Shown one piece after another: positions 27,101 to 42,100 of a DNA stretch of 55,925 bases. The translations under genes were made by a program, and so were the position numbers. Every line of letters begins with the position of its first letter. The first letter of the stretch is position 1. The notes under the pieces are model-generated. The model was not told the origin of the DNA. It worked only from the letters and a program-made list of their open reading frames with translations, and searched no databases. Origin of the DNA: Phoronis australis. Taxonomy: Eukaryota; Phoronida; Phoronidae. The DNA is taken from NCBI GenBank assembly GCA_002633005.1, contig NMRA01000048.1, positions 1,046,483 to 1,102,407 on the forward strand, given 5' to 3'.

Positions 27101-30100
27101 TCAGTCAAACACAACATGTAACAAAACTAAACTAATGCCAAATCCACAGAATTCATTGCAATGTCCTGTAGATTATACTACTGTAGGCCCTACCAGGAGC
27201 ACAATGTCCTGTAGATTATACTACTGTGGGCCCTACGAGCAGCACAATGTCCTGTAGATTATACTACTGTAGGCCCTACCAGGAGCACATCGGCTAAACT
27301 ATTTGGTTTTGGACAAGAGGAGTTAGGAATTGTTAACAATATGTTTGTGCTTTTGTCAGGTTGTTATTATAGGTGATGGTGGTGGCGGTGGTGTTGATGG
27401 TGGTGGTACATCTACACAAAGTACTACTTAGTATAATACCACTTCAGCTGCAGCCTTTTTAAAAAGTCATTTCAATTGACACCAACGGCAACACCAATGG
27501 TGGAACCAAAACATGGAATGTCATGTTCAATCATTAGTCCACGTTCTGTCTGCGAAAGGTGGACAGTTGGGTCAAAATATGGAGTCGACATGGTGAACGA
27601 CACCTGGGTTGCCGCACAGATCATGAAACAACCTTCAGTTGTGAGTGTCATGGAGTGGGCTGGTATGTCTTATTCAGTTGTGAATGTCATGGAGTGGGCT
27701 GGTATGTCTTATTCAGTTGTGAATGTCATGGAGTGGGCTGGTATGTCTTATTCAGTTGTGAATGTCATGGTGTGGGCTGGTATGTCTTATTCAGTTGTGA
27801 GTGTCATGGAGTGGGCTGGTATGTCTTATTCAGTTGTGAGTGTCATGGAGTGGGCTGGTATGTCTTATTCAGTTGTGAATGTCATGGTGTGGGCTGGTAT
27901 GTCTATCCAAGGCTCATCACCACTGATGGCAACCTAAATGCAGTGAAGTACCGAGACGACATTCTATAACCAGTGGCAATCCCTACTCTTCAAACTGTTT
28001 GGGACCTAATTCCATCTTCTAAGATGACAACGCGTGCCACCACTGAGCCAGGCTTGTGAAAGACCATCTGCGCCATGCTGAGTACAGCAAATAGAATGGC
28101 CTCATGCAGACCAGACTTGAACTCAATCGAACACCTTTGGGACCAACTCGAACGGGCTGTATGTGCACCAGTAACCAACACAAACACTGTGGCTGATTTA
28201 AGTTGCTTAGCAACTCAGGAGTGGAATGCCATCACACAAAAACACGTCACCAGGCAAGAAAACAGCATGCACAGGTGAGTCACTCTAGTGACTGCGAATG
28301 GTTCATCAAGCCCATGCTGAGAACATTATCAGTGTTGCCTATCAGTCAGGCTATCACTAGTGTCTATCAGTCAGTTGTTCAATAAATACATTGTTTAAGT
28401 GTTGACAAATTGTCATAAGTTTTTATTACCATGGAACCAGCTCTATTTTTCCTGTTGAAAAAGCTGAATGCTCAAACTTGAATACACATTTAGCTCCAAC
28501 TGAATTTGCAACATTCAATTTGAGACCACGCCCTCTTTGGCAGGAAAGTTACTAAACGCAAAAAACATTGCTTGACAGAATGTGGTATCGTTGGAAAGGA
28601 GAATGACTGGGTTTTCACTGCTGTGCAATATTTTTTAAATAAACCAAAAATAATAAAAACAAAGTGAAAGAACACAAATTTATGAATTTTTGCTCAGGTG
28701 TTTAGAATTCTGTACCAGCCCCATTGGTTGCATGAAACCAAAAAGTTCAATTGCTGCACCACATCAAAACCAATATTCAGCAGTGACATGATGGCATTGT
28801 TATCATGCAGCATATAGCTTTAAGCAATTGAGTGTCCGATCATAGTAAGAAGGTACCTAAACACTATCAGTGATCACATCCAAACCTGCCCATCATAACA
28901 ATACTAGTACCTCTCTGAGAGACAGCTTAAACAATTCCTCGTGTCACAAATTTCTACCCTGTGGTCCAAGGTGAATGATCTTATCCTGAATTTGTCCAAA
29001 AGTGAGTCCTATTAGGCCATTTTGCCAGAATTTGTAAGGACTATCAGTTGTCGCACTAGGTCCAAATTTTTCAGGGTCAAAGACGGCAACATAGCATTAT
29101 TGTCTTTAAACAGTACACACCATGGATTTTTGCACATTTCGAATTACCGGTGGCCACAGACTAAATGTATGACGTAAAATTTAGCTAAATCCATGATTAT
29201 TTTGTGTCATTAGCTCGAAATTTTGATTTCTCTTTCAATTTTGCCAATTTTCACATTTCCCGCCATGTGACATCATGGGTTGAACACAAGAGATCAGCGA
29301 CTAGCATTGAACAACGGCGGAAAGTAGGGAATTTGAAAGCGACGATTATGAGCAAGAAATGAACAAATACTATGAAGAAACGTACGAGAATGGTGGCCAG
29401 GATGACGAAATGGGGTTGCACAAAAGCGAGAATGAATTTGATATGTTTTCAGGTGCGTACTTTTCTACTTTGAGGCAAGTTACAAACTGGATCCTCCCGC
29501 GAGAGAAGTGGCCTCGGGCTCAGCAAGTCAACCCAGTCATCCAACAGACGATCCTGAATAAAGAGCCGATGTTTCTGAATAGTAAATATTGTCCTTTATT
29601 GAACCAGGCCTTCATCGTAACATCTCCTCTGATTGGAGTCGAAACACGACTCCTCAAAGTGGGCAGAACACAGAGTGGCTCCGGACAGAATCGCTTGGTC
29701 CACGCTGAGGTACCACACTCTCGTTTGGCGCACGAAGCGATGCCACTACTGCGCAACTTTGGCGTCCTTCGGAACACCGAGACGTTCTCCGTCTGACTGC
29801 TGTTGCTGCAGCCTCCGCAAACACATCTTTTCATCCCTCTATGAACCTTCTCGACGCTGAATATACTTTACTTTCACTTCACTCTATACACTTAGTTGCT
29901 GATCCGAACAGTGTGCCGAACGACTTGGGCTCAACCCATGACGTTGTACATAATTATTTTTTTCAATTTTTACGTGTTTCTTTATGAGCTGTGCACTAAA
30001 GGCACTGAAATCAAGTAATATATTATAATAAAATTTATTTTGAGGTACTAGAGTCATGTTGCGTACACTTTAAATACTGAGGTGATGAAGTCGTAGTTAA

Positions 30101-33100
30101 TAGCTGTTGGTTCAACATCACTTCAAGAATGTTAACAAACAAAACACAACACAAACATTGAAAAACAGATAATGTGAGGCTACAGGTGAAACATAACCTA
30201 CCCAACAGGTGGCAGCACCGGGTCTTCAATTTTTATATTTTCCTGGGCAGAATAAAAAAGCAGAATTGGTTAAAATCATAATCCAGCAGCAAAAACAGAC
30301 AGTCCACTAAATTTCATTTCCACGTCAAATATCATGCTGACTCTAAGTTCAGCATTTATTTGAGATTTCCAGGAAACAAATGACAGAAAAGCATATGACT
30401 GTCAAGCAAGGAATGCCTTGTAGGAAACTATAGTCCAATTACATAAAAACTTGCCAAACCATTTTGAAAACAATCAACAAACAAGGAATACCAGGTCAAA
30501 ACCTGAACATCCCACAAGGATGCTGGACATTCCAGATTACATTTATGTGCATCAAATTTTATCAACATTTGTGAAGTTATTTGAGAATTAATCAGAAGAC
30601 AACCAAAAACATGAATTGGTGGACAAACTGCCAGGCAGCTGGCCATACACCCCATGAGCATTTTTGTGGATGCATGAACAATGAGCTGGGGCAGCAAATT
30701 TAATAATATGAAACCAACAAAATGCTTTACCATGCTCTTTATAACTTGTACAGTTCTGGCATGATCTCCACCCGCACGTGACACATCGACTCGCAGTGAC
30801 TGAACTGGATATAGAATACGTCGGTCTGTGTTGGGCACTCTGAAATTAAACAAAGCCTCTAAAATCATGGCTCCAAGTTGATATGTAGACTAAGTTGGAC
30901 ACCCTGCAATTAAACAAAGCCTCTAACTTTATGTCCACAAATTGGTATGTGACTATTTTGATGTTAAAACAACACAATGAACACGTATTATACTTTGTGA
31001 CTGTGAAGACCTTCAATTTAAATATTGGCTAACTGGCGAGTACTTAAATAAGCATTAAACCTGTGAATTCCATAAAAAATCCAATTTTTTATTTAGGCCA
31101 CTTACCCTCAAGTATTGTGTTGTTCCTTACTCAGTTTAGAAGTGAACTGAGCATTGGCAACAACTGACAGTTCCTTATTTGTTCAGACAAAGCTCATGAA
31201 AATCCAGCTCACATCATGACAACATGAGACCAATATCATAATCATGGTAAACGGCCTAAATCAAAAATTCTTTTCCTACAGAAAGCATGGGTTTAATGCT
31301 ATTTTAATGTTCAGGTACTGGTTAGACCAAAACAAGCTGACCCAAGCAATGTAATGCCATCTTAATGTTCAGGTACTGGTTAGAACAAAACAAGCTGACC
31401 CAAGCACTGTAATTAGCCATCACGACTCACTTCAGCAGCTAAGTGAAACTACTCACTAAGTCTATTAATATTTATTTAAATAATTAAAAACGATCATCTG
31501 GTTATATCGTACCTGGTCCACATAAGAATTGAACAAATTTCAAATTGCACAGGCTCAAAACAGCACATGTAAATATAGAGGGTCCAGGACGTTGTAAATA
31601 TAGAGGGTCCAGGTCGTTGTAAATATAGAGGGTCCAGGACGATGTAAATATAGAGGGTCCAGGACGTTGTAAATATAGAGGGTCCAGAACGTTGTAAATA
31701 TAGAGGGTCCAGGAAGTTGTAAATATAGAGGGTCCAGGACGTTGTAAATATAGAGGGTCCAGGATATTGACCAAGGGCTACAACACCGGACAAATTCTGG
31801 GGGTGCATAACAGCAAAGTAAAACAAACCCACTACTGAAGCGTGGATATCAAGTCCTAGCCTTATTACGACCTGACCATGACACATATTAACTATTGAAC
31901 AAGTGCTAATGAAACGCTCTGTAACCATAATTTCGCAAGTTTGAATCCCAAAAGCAAGTTGAAAGAGATATTTTCCTACACTTCTATGCGGACCACTTCT
32001 GGCCATTCCTCTATAAGTCTGGCTAAATGTGACGGAGGTTTTTCGCTATATTTTTCTTCGTACTCCACGATTAGCCTCGACTCCCACAGGCCGTTGGTTC
32101 GCCGAGACAAAATCTGAAACAGAATTGACAAAAGTGCAAAAAACATAAAACTAGATTCCAAAGATTGAAAACATCACCACGATGGTCTTACCTTGGTCGA
32201 AGAATCACCTAAAGCCTAACTTCAATGCAATTTTGTTACTTAAAATAAAAGGGCTAACCAGAGTCACAGCAAAGTATTAGAGAAAAATAATCACTCAAAT
32301 GTAGGCCTGTCAACTGACAAGTGAAGTCTCCTTTTCTTGACATATGGCATCACCGCGAGATTCCAGCACCAACAACAAAAGGCCTATAACAGCTGTAGAC
32401 AAGAGCAAGCCAACAAGCCTAACATTTTGTTAATTTATGGCACCGGTGGGCTCAGAACGTACTGCAGGAACCAAATTTACAGGTGTTATCGTTCAAGGCT
32501 TTAAGAGCACAATAAACAGAAAATCATCTATGAGAGTTCTAGATCAAGTGCGCAAGTTACATTACATGACAAGATCAATATTCCTCCTTCGTGCTTTTGT
32601 TGCGTAAGATTTTTAAATTGACTTATAATTTACAGTCCTCTGACAATTTTTCACAAAATTTGAAAGTAGATTTTGCTATCATTTGTAACGTAGTTTACAT
32701 GCTTTTTTAATTCACCCCAGATGACCAATGCATTCTTCAAGAAACAACAAAGTTAACATAAATGATTGTCTCTGAAAAAGCACCATATTTATGTAAAAAG
32801 TCTCATAATGCTCGCCTGAGTAAGTAATCCTCTAATTCCAGACCTTAAAAGTGACTTCTGGCAGTTTTTCAAATCCAGCACAGGTCAACACGGATTAAAC
32901 ACAATGAAACCGCAATAAAATAAGAGTCGGTCTCGAGGACATGCGGTTATCTCCAGACAGAATGTAATCCCTTGTTTGAGATTTCAAATTGTCAACGTAC
33001 CTAACCGACACTGTTATCGGACAAGCGTTGATGGCAGGTAAGAATACTTTATTGTGATGTTGAAACAGCATTACAAACAGAAAATACAATGAATCAGTAT

Positions 33101-36100
33101 AATTATTGAGAACATGGCAATATAATCATAATAGAGCAATAGATTTTTTTGTTCATGGCACGATAAACGTGTTGGAAAAAACACCTGAATTATTGGTTTT
33201 CAAGCAAAGAGATGCACAGCTAGGTTGTGACATGACATGAGCATACGTTGATGGTAACACGACATTTATTAAGTTACATGGAAAGAGTTAGCACAGTTTA
33301 TAGTTAAGTAGTATGAAAACTTTCTGACAACTTCTAAATGTCAAGCGGCAGAATCTGTTTAAAGTAGAACCTAGCCAAAGTTTTTTTTCACAGCTTAAAA
33401 TGAATAAGTGTTCACATTTAACATTACTAATACGCCTGAAGTAATTTAACTTCAAGAACATTAGTGTACTCTACAGTAAGGTAGGGTTTCAGATTTAAAA
33501 TTCAAAAAGTTTCAACAGAACATCTAATAGTAAATGTCAATTCAATATGTCCATGTTTTGCCTTAGTTTTTGTAAATCGGACATTAAAAGACCAAGAGGA
33601 TAAACCCTCACGCAGTCAGTTTATGAAACCCCATGGGGTGACAGTAGGTAATCAACTAAAACCTACACAACACGAAAAAGATATTTGATTGGCCAACATC
33701 AGGAGACAACAAGACTGATTGTTGCAGTGACATTAAATAATTAACTTTCTTTTCTTGAATAATTTATCCTACGCGAAACTGGAAGGTGAAAAGTACTATA
33801 GCAACGGCGAGGTCGTCAACTGATCGGTAGATTTTCAAACAAACGTCTTTGCGATTAAGCTTGGAAAATTGGCAATTATGTACAAAATGGAGGTACACAG
33901 AAAACCAAAGGTAAGCCAGGTGAAGGGCATTGATTTCACAGGTGAGATAAACAGTTCAACAAGATTTGAAACAAGGTAAGAACAATAGATAGATGACATT
34001 ATTTCCTTAAACAACCAATCACCTTGTTTTGACCAAAAATTTGATAGATTCCACGGTGCTTTATTGACTATGTTAAATCACTTTAATAACAATGGATGGT
34101 TTAGGACAAAACTTGGTTACTTTAAGTAGGCACAGACTCCTACACTCCACATGGCTGTGTGATAGTCTAGATCCAAATAACATTATCTTTATACCCAGAA
34201 GCCATCACTGATCAAAAACAGCCACAAGCCAGATTTTTAAGAATGTTTTCTAAAATAGAAAATTAAATTTTAACCCATAAAATCATTACATTTTTATAAT
34301 CCTTGGTGAGCAAAGCACGTGTGTAGGAAAGCAGTGCCTGGATGTCTCAAGATACGAGACCCCGGGCCCTGATTTCTTAAAAAATTGAGTTTTCCATAAA
34401 TATTGACCCAACTTCCCACAGACGGTCATTTATTAGTTTCTACACCCTAAAAGTTGTTTGAAATCGTAGTACAGGTCACAGCACCCAACAATAATAATAC
34501 ACACTACATCAAACAGACTGACCTAAACATGACATTTCCTCTAGTTTATTCCTATGTTAACCTGAATACACCTAGGTTTATTTCCCCTCAAGACCCAAGG
34601 GTGACTGGGAAAACACAACCATCAACCAACAGAGAAAATATCTATCATTGTTAAAGGTTGGACATTAAACATTTAAAAGCCACTCCAGCCCTTAGGACTG
34701 ATAGTGATTCACATCAAAAGTCTGATGAGCCTGCCTACTTAGCAGGAGTGTTGTATCAAAAGCAGCCAGGCAGAGAACTGTAAATAAGTCTTTTTCATCA
34801 CGCACATGTGTCAGATTTTTTTCATGAGATTTTTTCATGAGATTTTTTCATGAGATTTTTTCATGAGATTTTTTCATGAGATTTTTTCATGAGATTTTTT
34901 CATGAGATTTTTTCATGAGATTTTTTCATGAGATTTTTTCATGAGGCTTTTTCATGAGGCTTTGTTAACGCCAAAAGCTGGTTCGGATCTTTCTCTGACT
35001 CATTTTAAAAATTACTTAAAAGTAAAAGAGTTCGTCAAGTTCATTTCAATATAAAATACCACCATAAATGCAACAAAACTAATTTAACAGCAAAAATATT
35101 CTGGAACATTACAAAACTGCCACTAAGAAAGAATGAGGTACATTACTCACTCTCAAGTGGCTTGTTATAGGCACCACTCTGTAATGCCACGTGATTTCAA
35201 TATTACACACACAGTCTTATCACTAGAGACTTTGAGTCTGACATTTGGGAATGGGCTGTAAAACAATTGACTTAGCAATCAGGTCTAGATAACTGGAAGG
35301 ATAACATAGTCATCGCCAGGTAGTGTACACAACACGGTGACAATACACGCAGCGTCAGTGACGACGACAAGTTAATGGTGACAAGGACTTGTCCAAATTT
35401 TGCAGGGGAGGCGTTGATGTCACAAGCTTTTGACTGTAAGTTCAAATCAGATTTATTTATGAACGAGAATTAGGAAAATAAAATCAACGTCTGTAGTTGT
35501 TGTTTTCAGGGGTGTAGCGGGTATTTAACGACATAAACAAGCGTGCTTAAAGCACGAAATTTAAGTAACTGGTTACCTTGATAACCAAGAATCAAATTAC
35601 TTAAATAAATTTTTAAGCATTAATTGCAGACCCCCCAAAGCTATGTACTTTTAAAATTCTTGATGACCTCAGAGATCACTTAATTAATGTGCACATTAAT
35701 AATGCCCAGATGTTCAGAAGCACATGACTTATTCATAAAAGTTTGTGATTTTCACAACAAAGAATTTTTGCCTGGAAGTTACAAACTTTGTATCTTCATT
35801 CTAGGCCTTTTAGCCCAGAATTCCGCTATCAAAAACGAAGACGTCAAGATTCCTTAAATAATGGAAATCTTGATTTATGACAGCTGAGATCAAGCGAAAA
35901 GGCCTCAAATGAAAATCCAAGACACACTCTTGAATAGCTAGTAGAATAAAAGAAACAGAATTTGCAAGTTTCCCATGCTGTGAAAAAATACATGAACGCG
36001 CTCAGGGGGGGGGGGGGGGGNGGGGGGGACGACACTTGGCGAAATTAACTGAAAAGGCCTCAATGGGGATGATGATAACAATGATAACATTCATATGACG

Positions 36101-39100
36101 AACAAAGATATCAGAAATCAGTAAGATATAGGCTAGTCTTGTTCAATAGAAGAGAAACCAACAACAGTGCAGCAAAATCGGTCAACAAAGGAACAGCGTT
36201 ATCAGAAAATCTCAAATAATTCAAAAAGTAGACGGCCTAGCTAAAAATGGAAAACATCTTCTGAAAGCCCGTTCGAAACTAACAATTTAGATTTACAAAA
36301 TTCCGTAAAATTTTCGAAAAAATTTCAAATTTTGCATTTTTTGAAGTTCAAAGGCAAATAACTCAAAAACAGTAAATCTGAGGAAAAAATTGTTATTTGA
36401 AAGACCATTCCTGAGAGAATCCACATGCAAAAATTTACATCATTTATTCTTCCCATTCAAAATGGCACCCCAGCACGACTGAAAATGGGTGAAAGCAACT
36501 TCCGATTAGACAGCATTTGATAACAGCTAGTAACAGAAAACTAGTATCTGAAAAAGTTCGAAGCAATTGATCCTACAATGCGCCCTCTACAGGACAAAAC
36601 ATTTTCGACTCGAAATCGAGGTGCGCATGCGCAATTGCCGTTATTTCCGCCATCTTTGACCACAAGTAAATGATCTTCAGCACATCTGTAGCATACGTCT
36701 GGTACAATAACCATACCAATATTCAGCCATGTACGTCAAAAATTGGGGTCTCTCAGACCATTTGAATCTGCAATTGAAAACAAAATGGCCACCACATCCA
36801 GCATCTTGGATCCGATCATGACGAAAAACAATAGGGTTCTAGGTCTTCAGGAAAAAGAGGTTGTGCGTGAATTTCGTGACTATCGGTTGAAAAATGTGAC
36901 ATGTAGAGTGAAAACAAAAAAACGAACTTGATGGCACAGTAACATGCAAAAATTACGGAAAATGCATAGATTAATGTGGAAAATCCAGATTTTTTACAAA
37001 AAACCCAATCATGTAATGATGAACATTTGGGCAATGCTTTCCTACACTGTATTCAAGGCACATAGTTTTGTGGATCTACTGTTAAAAGGACATGACTGGT
37101 TTTACAGCCGAAAAACACATGGGCCCAACCATGTGGCCTGTGCATGGCTGATGTACCACAAAACACATCAGATGTCACCGGCTCATCTTCTTTTTTACTA
37201 TTAATACCTCAAAATGTGGTTTAAGAAATCTGATCTTTGGTAACAAAGGGAGCCTATTACCCTAAGTAGAGTTAAGGAACATTTGCAACCCTTCATGGAT
37301 AGACCTATTTGTTTTGCCTGGTCAAACAAATGTCACATCATATATTCTAGTGCCCCAGGCATAGACAGAAATACAAGATCTGTCGCAGGCACCACATCAT
37401 GACATCAATATAAGCTCAATGAGTCTATCTATTCCCCTGGGATCAAGGTCACTTTGAGAACGAGCTTTGGAAACCTGAGCAGGTGTATTTAAGTTAGAAT
37501 ACTTTATTGACAAACATTCAGTCAGACCAACAGTCTGCTGATCAGCATTGAATAGCCAAAATGCAATGAGTTATCTTCATCACCATAGTTACCAATGCCA
37601 TAATAACTGTTATTGCAAATATTCTCAGATATAACCAAAGATGTTGAAAACGAATTTGACAAGACGAATCTACACCTGTTGAATCAAAAGATATAAGTTC
37701 ACTATGCTAAATTCATCCTTACCGACAATATCAAAACAATCTATGAACTACACATCAACATTATTTAAGTTTGGCAGATATCATTTTATTTATTTATTTA
37801 TTTAACCTTCTTTAGTAGACTGGACGATCACTTAAGTGAATACACTGATTTTCAAGTGGGCCCAGTTGGAAATAATTACATGAAGTAAATAAAGATAGCT
37901 ATGTACAATTAGGTTGGAAAGATTAATAAATAAAATAAATTAGTATAAAAATTAGTTAATATGTACAATCAAATGAACAAATAAGATAAACTAGGAGTAA
38001 AATAATTATGTGCTGAGGCCAACAGTCCCGAACCATGCACAAAATCCCAGTGCCCCGGTAATTCTGTTTGAAGACGTGAACATTGGGCGTGTTCGCGACG
38101 GCAGTCCCCAGCCTGTTGTAAGTGACAGCACCTCTGTAGGCAAAAATTCTTTTGCCACAGTTGTTTTTAGGTTTAACTGGTACCTGGCAGCCAGGAACAC
38201 TCGCTCAAGTAATGTAATTGTGAGAATCTCTGACTGCCATGAATTTAGTAGTAAGGTAATTAGGTGTGGGGCTATGTGTGGCTTTGTATACCATGAAATT
38301 AAAATGAAAGGCATGCCTGCTAAACAGGCTGCACCAACGAAGTTTATTGAGGAGGTCAGAAATTGGAAAGTCATTATTAAGGCCACTATAGTTGAGTATC
38401 AGTATCAGAGTATCATTCAAGAGTTTTGAGCCTGCCATATTCAAGGTTCCACACAAAACCCTCCCCGCGTTCACAGGCTAAAGTGCTAGCATTTTCACTT
38501 ACACTTTCGCTAGTGACAAAAACGTGCTAATTACAAGGGTCTCTTTTGCTGGCGCTTTGCTGGCAGTTTAAGTTACCCCAAAACTACTGGCATTTTCCCT
38601 AGCAGTTTTGTAGCCAGGTTGTTTACTTCAAAGGACACACCTGTAAGGCCCTTGTTAATCGTTCCATTAATTGCTGGCAATGAGTGAGTGTTTTAACAAA
38701 AATTTTAGTCTAGAAGCCACTGGTGAGGAAACGAACAAGGGTAACAATGACCCCTTATCGGACAGCTCGTCAGTCCGGCTAAAACGTTGGCGTTTTAGCT
38801 AATGAAATTGCTAGCATTTTCACCACTTGTGTGAACACAGTAAAAGCTTGCAAAACCTTCATGGCAATGTCGTACACTTTCTTATGTTAACGTGCAAAAA
38901 GGTGATGGGATGTTTACTTTGACCACCAACTTGTAAGAAAACGAGTTTCGTGATTAAGTGGAATGCGCAAGAGACAGAAAAACTGAATTATGTTACTGAC
39001 CAGCATTCTTATTCAAGCTAACACAGCAATAGTAATCAAGAGGTAAGGATTTGCAAGTTTGGAATTTAATGTTGAAAAAGATGACAGGCCAAACAAGCTT

Positions 39101-42100
39101 ATTCAAGATTTTTTGGCAAGCCTGATATACTTTACTCATCAGCACTCTGTTTCAAGCTAGGCGAGCAATTGTTATGGAGCAAGGAAATTCAAGAAAATGT
39201 CAAATAAGGTGGTGTATTACTAGGGAAAGATTGACCAAGGTTGGTCCAATTTAGCCAAGTACTATCTAGAACCACTACATTATTACTACCAGGAACTATA
39301 CGACTCTCTGTTACTCTGTTCACAATACTAAATCAGACACACTTTAACCCACAAAACACATTCTGTTCAATAAAATGATAATGTCAAGCTTTCAATATAT
39401 ATTACCGGGATAATTCAAAGTTTTAAATATTTACTTTGTCTATCTCTAACAAGCTAGTAGCAGTTTTTGTCAGGCGTGGGTGACAGGGTCCCCAATCATA
39501 AACTTGTAACTGATTAAAATGTCAAAAGGTTAATCCCCTGAATGATAAACCCGTAAAAGGATCTGCTGGCAACAACAGGTGTTTTAGACAAAATCTATAC
39601 ACCTTGCCTACAATACCCTTCAGTAATATTGCATGCATATAAACCAATACTTTCATATGGATCTGAAAAACCTGGGCAAAAAAGGACAGTAGATTTTAGC
39701 TCTTAAGCATAGACAACAGCAATTTAAAGACTAATCTGCACACCATTATGGCAGCTTTTGACCAACACGTGTTAAATAGTAGGGAGTTTTAGTCTGATGA
39801 AATATAAACCTTGCTTCCTAAAGATAATATCTTATCATCTAATCCTTATTAAGATGATTACACTTAATGTTCTATAATGTAATATGGAAATATATCTAGA
39901 TCCAAAAGAATGTGTGTAAGGTTATATTTTGACCCTGCAGACAGACTGCTTTGCTTTGTGTTGCCACATGAGTTTATACTGAACTTCCTTGCACTGTCAA
40001 ATTTCAATGGATGGCTAAACGGTGTGGAAAGATTAAACTGTGCAGAAGGATTAAATTGAAAAGCTTCCCAAAATTATTATTTTCAACACTCTATACTTGT
40101 TCCAACATGTTAAGCACAAGGCTATGTCTAGAAGATTCCACTTGAATGACTGGCTTATTTTGAAGTGACAACACCTGCCACCATTTAACAAAACTTTAGA
40201 ATAGATGCCAGATAAGAAGCAAATGGGATTTTTGTTCACTATCTTTGGCATCATGATGATAACCTGTACATAACAGTAATTAGTGCAAGGCTTGTAAGAC
40301 TTGAGGTGCTGGTTTTCCATGTGTGTTTATGCAAATCTATCCAACTTTTCTGTCCAGTTTGGAAACCTTCTGATAGTCTAATGTCTCAGGTAAGGTTATC
40401 ATAACTTGGTGTTGTACCTTATACCAGTTACTGCCTGTTCCCCAGGTTTGTGTTAGCGCAGATTTGAATACTTAGGAGCACTCCCCAGGTGTAATTCTTC
40501 ATAATATATAGTTACGGAAATGAACCCCCCCGATGTGCAGGGCATTATTCAGTATTATACAAGGAATCCACAGAACACAGTACCCTAGAAATCTATATAA
40601 ATAATACAGATTGGCAAGTCACGCAAATCCATCTTGTAACAAGCTGGATGAAGATGAAGACAGCAGACCTCAACATGGAAAACTGAAGAATTCAAAAATG
40701 AAGACAACTCAATAGTCATGTCCCGAATTCAACTATTTGCTGAGGAGCGCATTGTTTGCTTTACCACATTTTCAAAATGTCAGGCCACAAACGCACATTT
40801 CAGATGAGCCACACAAGATCACTACATCGTACTCCAGCAAGCTCATTAACATTTCTTTGGTGATCACACTGCTACTCACTTTAGGTTTTACACAAAGAAT
40901 AAAAAAAGGAATTGGAAAAGCAAACTTATGTAGGACCTTAAGACATGCATGTACATAAAGCCAAATATCTACCTAAGTATAGACTCAGCAAAGTGCATAC
41001 TTTCTGATAATTGAAATTCCATAGCAATTTATTTTGAAATTTATACCAATCTTTCACTAATTAGTTCAAGTGACCTAGCTTTTTCATAAACACTCAGGCA
41101 AAACTGGAACATTCCTGAGATACGATGTTCTGAACTTGGCCAAAATTGGATGTTCTAGGGTCCAATTTAGAAATAATACCCATGCAAAATAGCAGCAGCA
41201 GCAGCACAGAATAGTAATTAGGAAAGTGCCCTTTGGATACACAGTAATGCGAGTAAATACCGCAGAATGAAAGTGATATTGCTGTATTTTGAATGAGACT
41301 CTTCAAATGAGCACAGAAGTTTGATGGACATTCCTTAACACATAGCTTAACGAAAGGCAATAACAGGCAAATGGCAAATAAACTAGTTTGCAAGGAAACA
41401 AGGAAAGGCTAATGTGATATAAGGCCATGAATATGTTATGACAATCAATAATAATAGACTTGGAGCTAAGGTGTGTAACCATCAGAAATTTCTTGTATGA
41501 CACTAAATACTTTAATCACTTTAAGAATATCTAGAGATATTTTAGATAAGGAATGCAATTTGGAATTAGTGTTGAGTGAAATGAAATGTGAACTAATATG
41601 TGTAAACTCATATGTGTAAACTAATATGTGTAAACTAATATGTGTAAACTAATATGTGTAAACTAATATGTTAAATTAATATGTGTAAACTAATATGTGT
41701 AAACTAATATGTGTAAACTAATATGTGTAAACTAATATGTGTAAACTCACAGCAAAATGAAAATGCTTCGAGTATGAGATACAAGAATAGAATGCATACA
41801 TTTTATCAGGGATAAATGTTGGCAAACTTATCAGTAAGTTGACTATCTCACAGTGTCAATAAACATAAATCAATCATGACCTCCAGTTCAATAAGTTCTC
41901 TTACAGAGAGAAGCATTGTATCAATAATTGAATATGCTTGAAAAAAATAAATTGAAAAATAAAACAGCATCATCTAAATTTCATATTGCTGGTTGCCAAA
42001 ATGACCACTGGTCAACTCACAGTTTATTGGACAAAGACTCCACTCAAACCAGTGCATCCTATAATTACCTACTCAACTTAAATCAAGGAAGGTTGTAGGG

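Noticed and set aside
27476-27969. Two long repetitive plus-strand frames as novel repeat proteins
   Set aside because: Both are translations of the 39-bp minisatellite within a broken Tc1 transposase. Flanking conserved transposase segments have shifts and stops.
29359-29796. 145-codon plus-strand frame taken as one gene
   Set aside because: Its second half is antisense to the recognisable THAP domain. Only the acidic part before the donor at about 29453 is kept as a weak candidate.
31494-32006. 170-codon minus-strand frame with repeated LDPLYLQRPGP
   Set aside because: It is a translation of the 25-bp minisatellite. The real exon in this area is the LOTUS exon at 31980-32113 in another frame.
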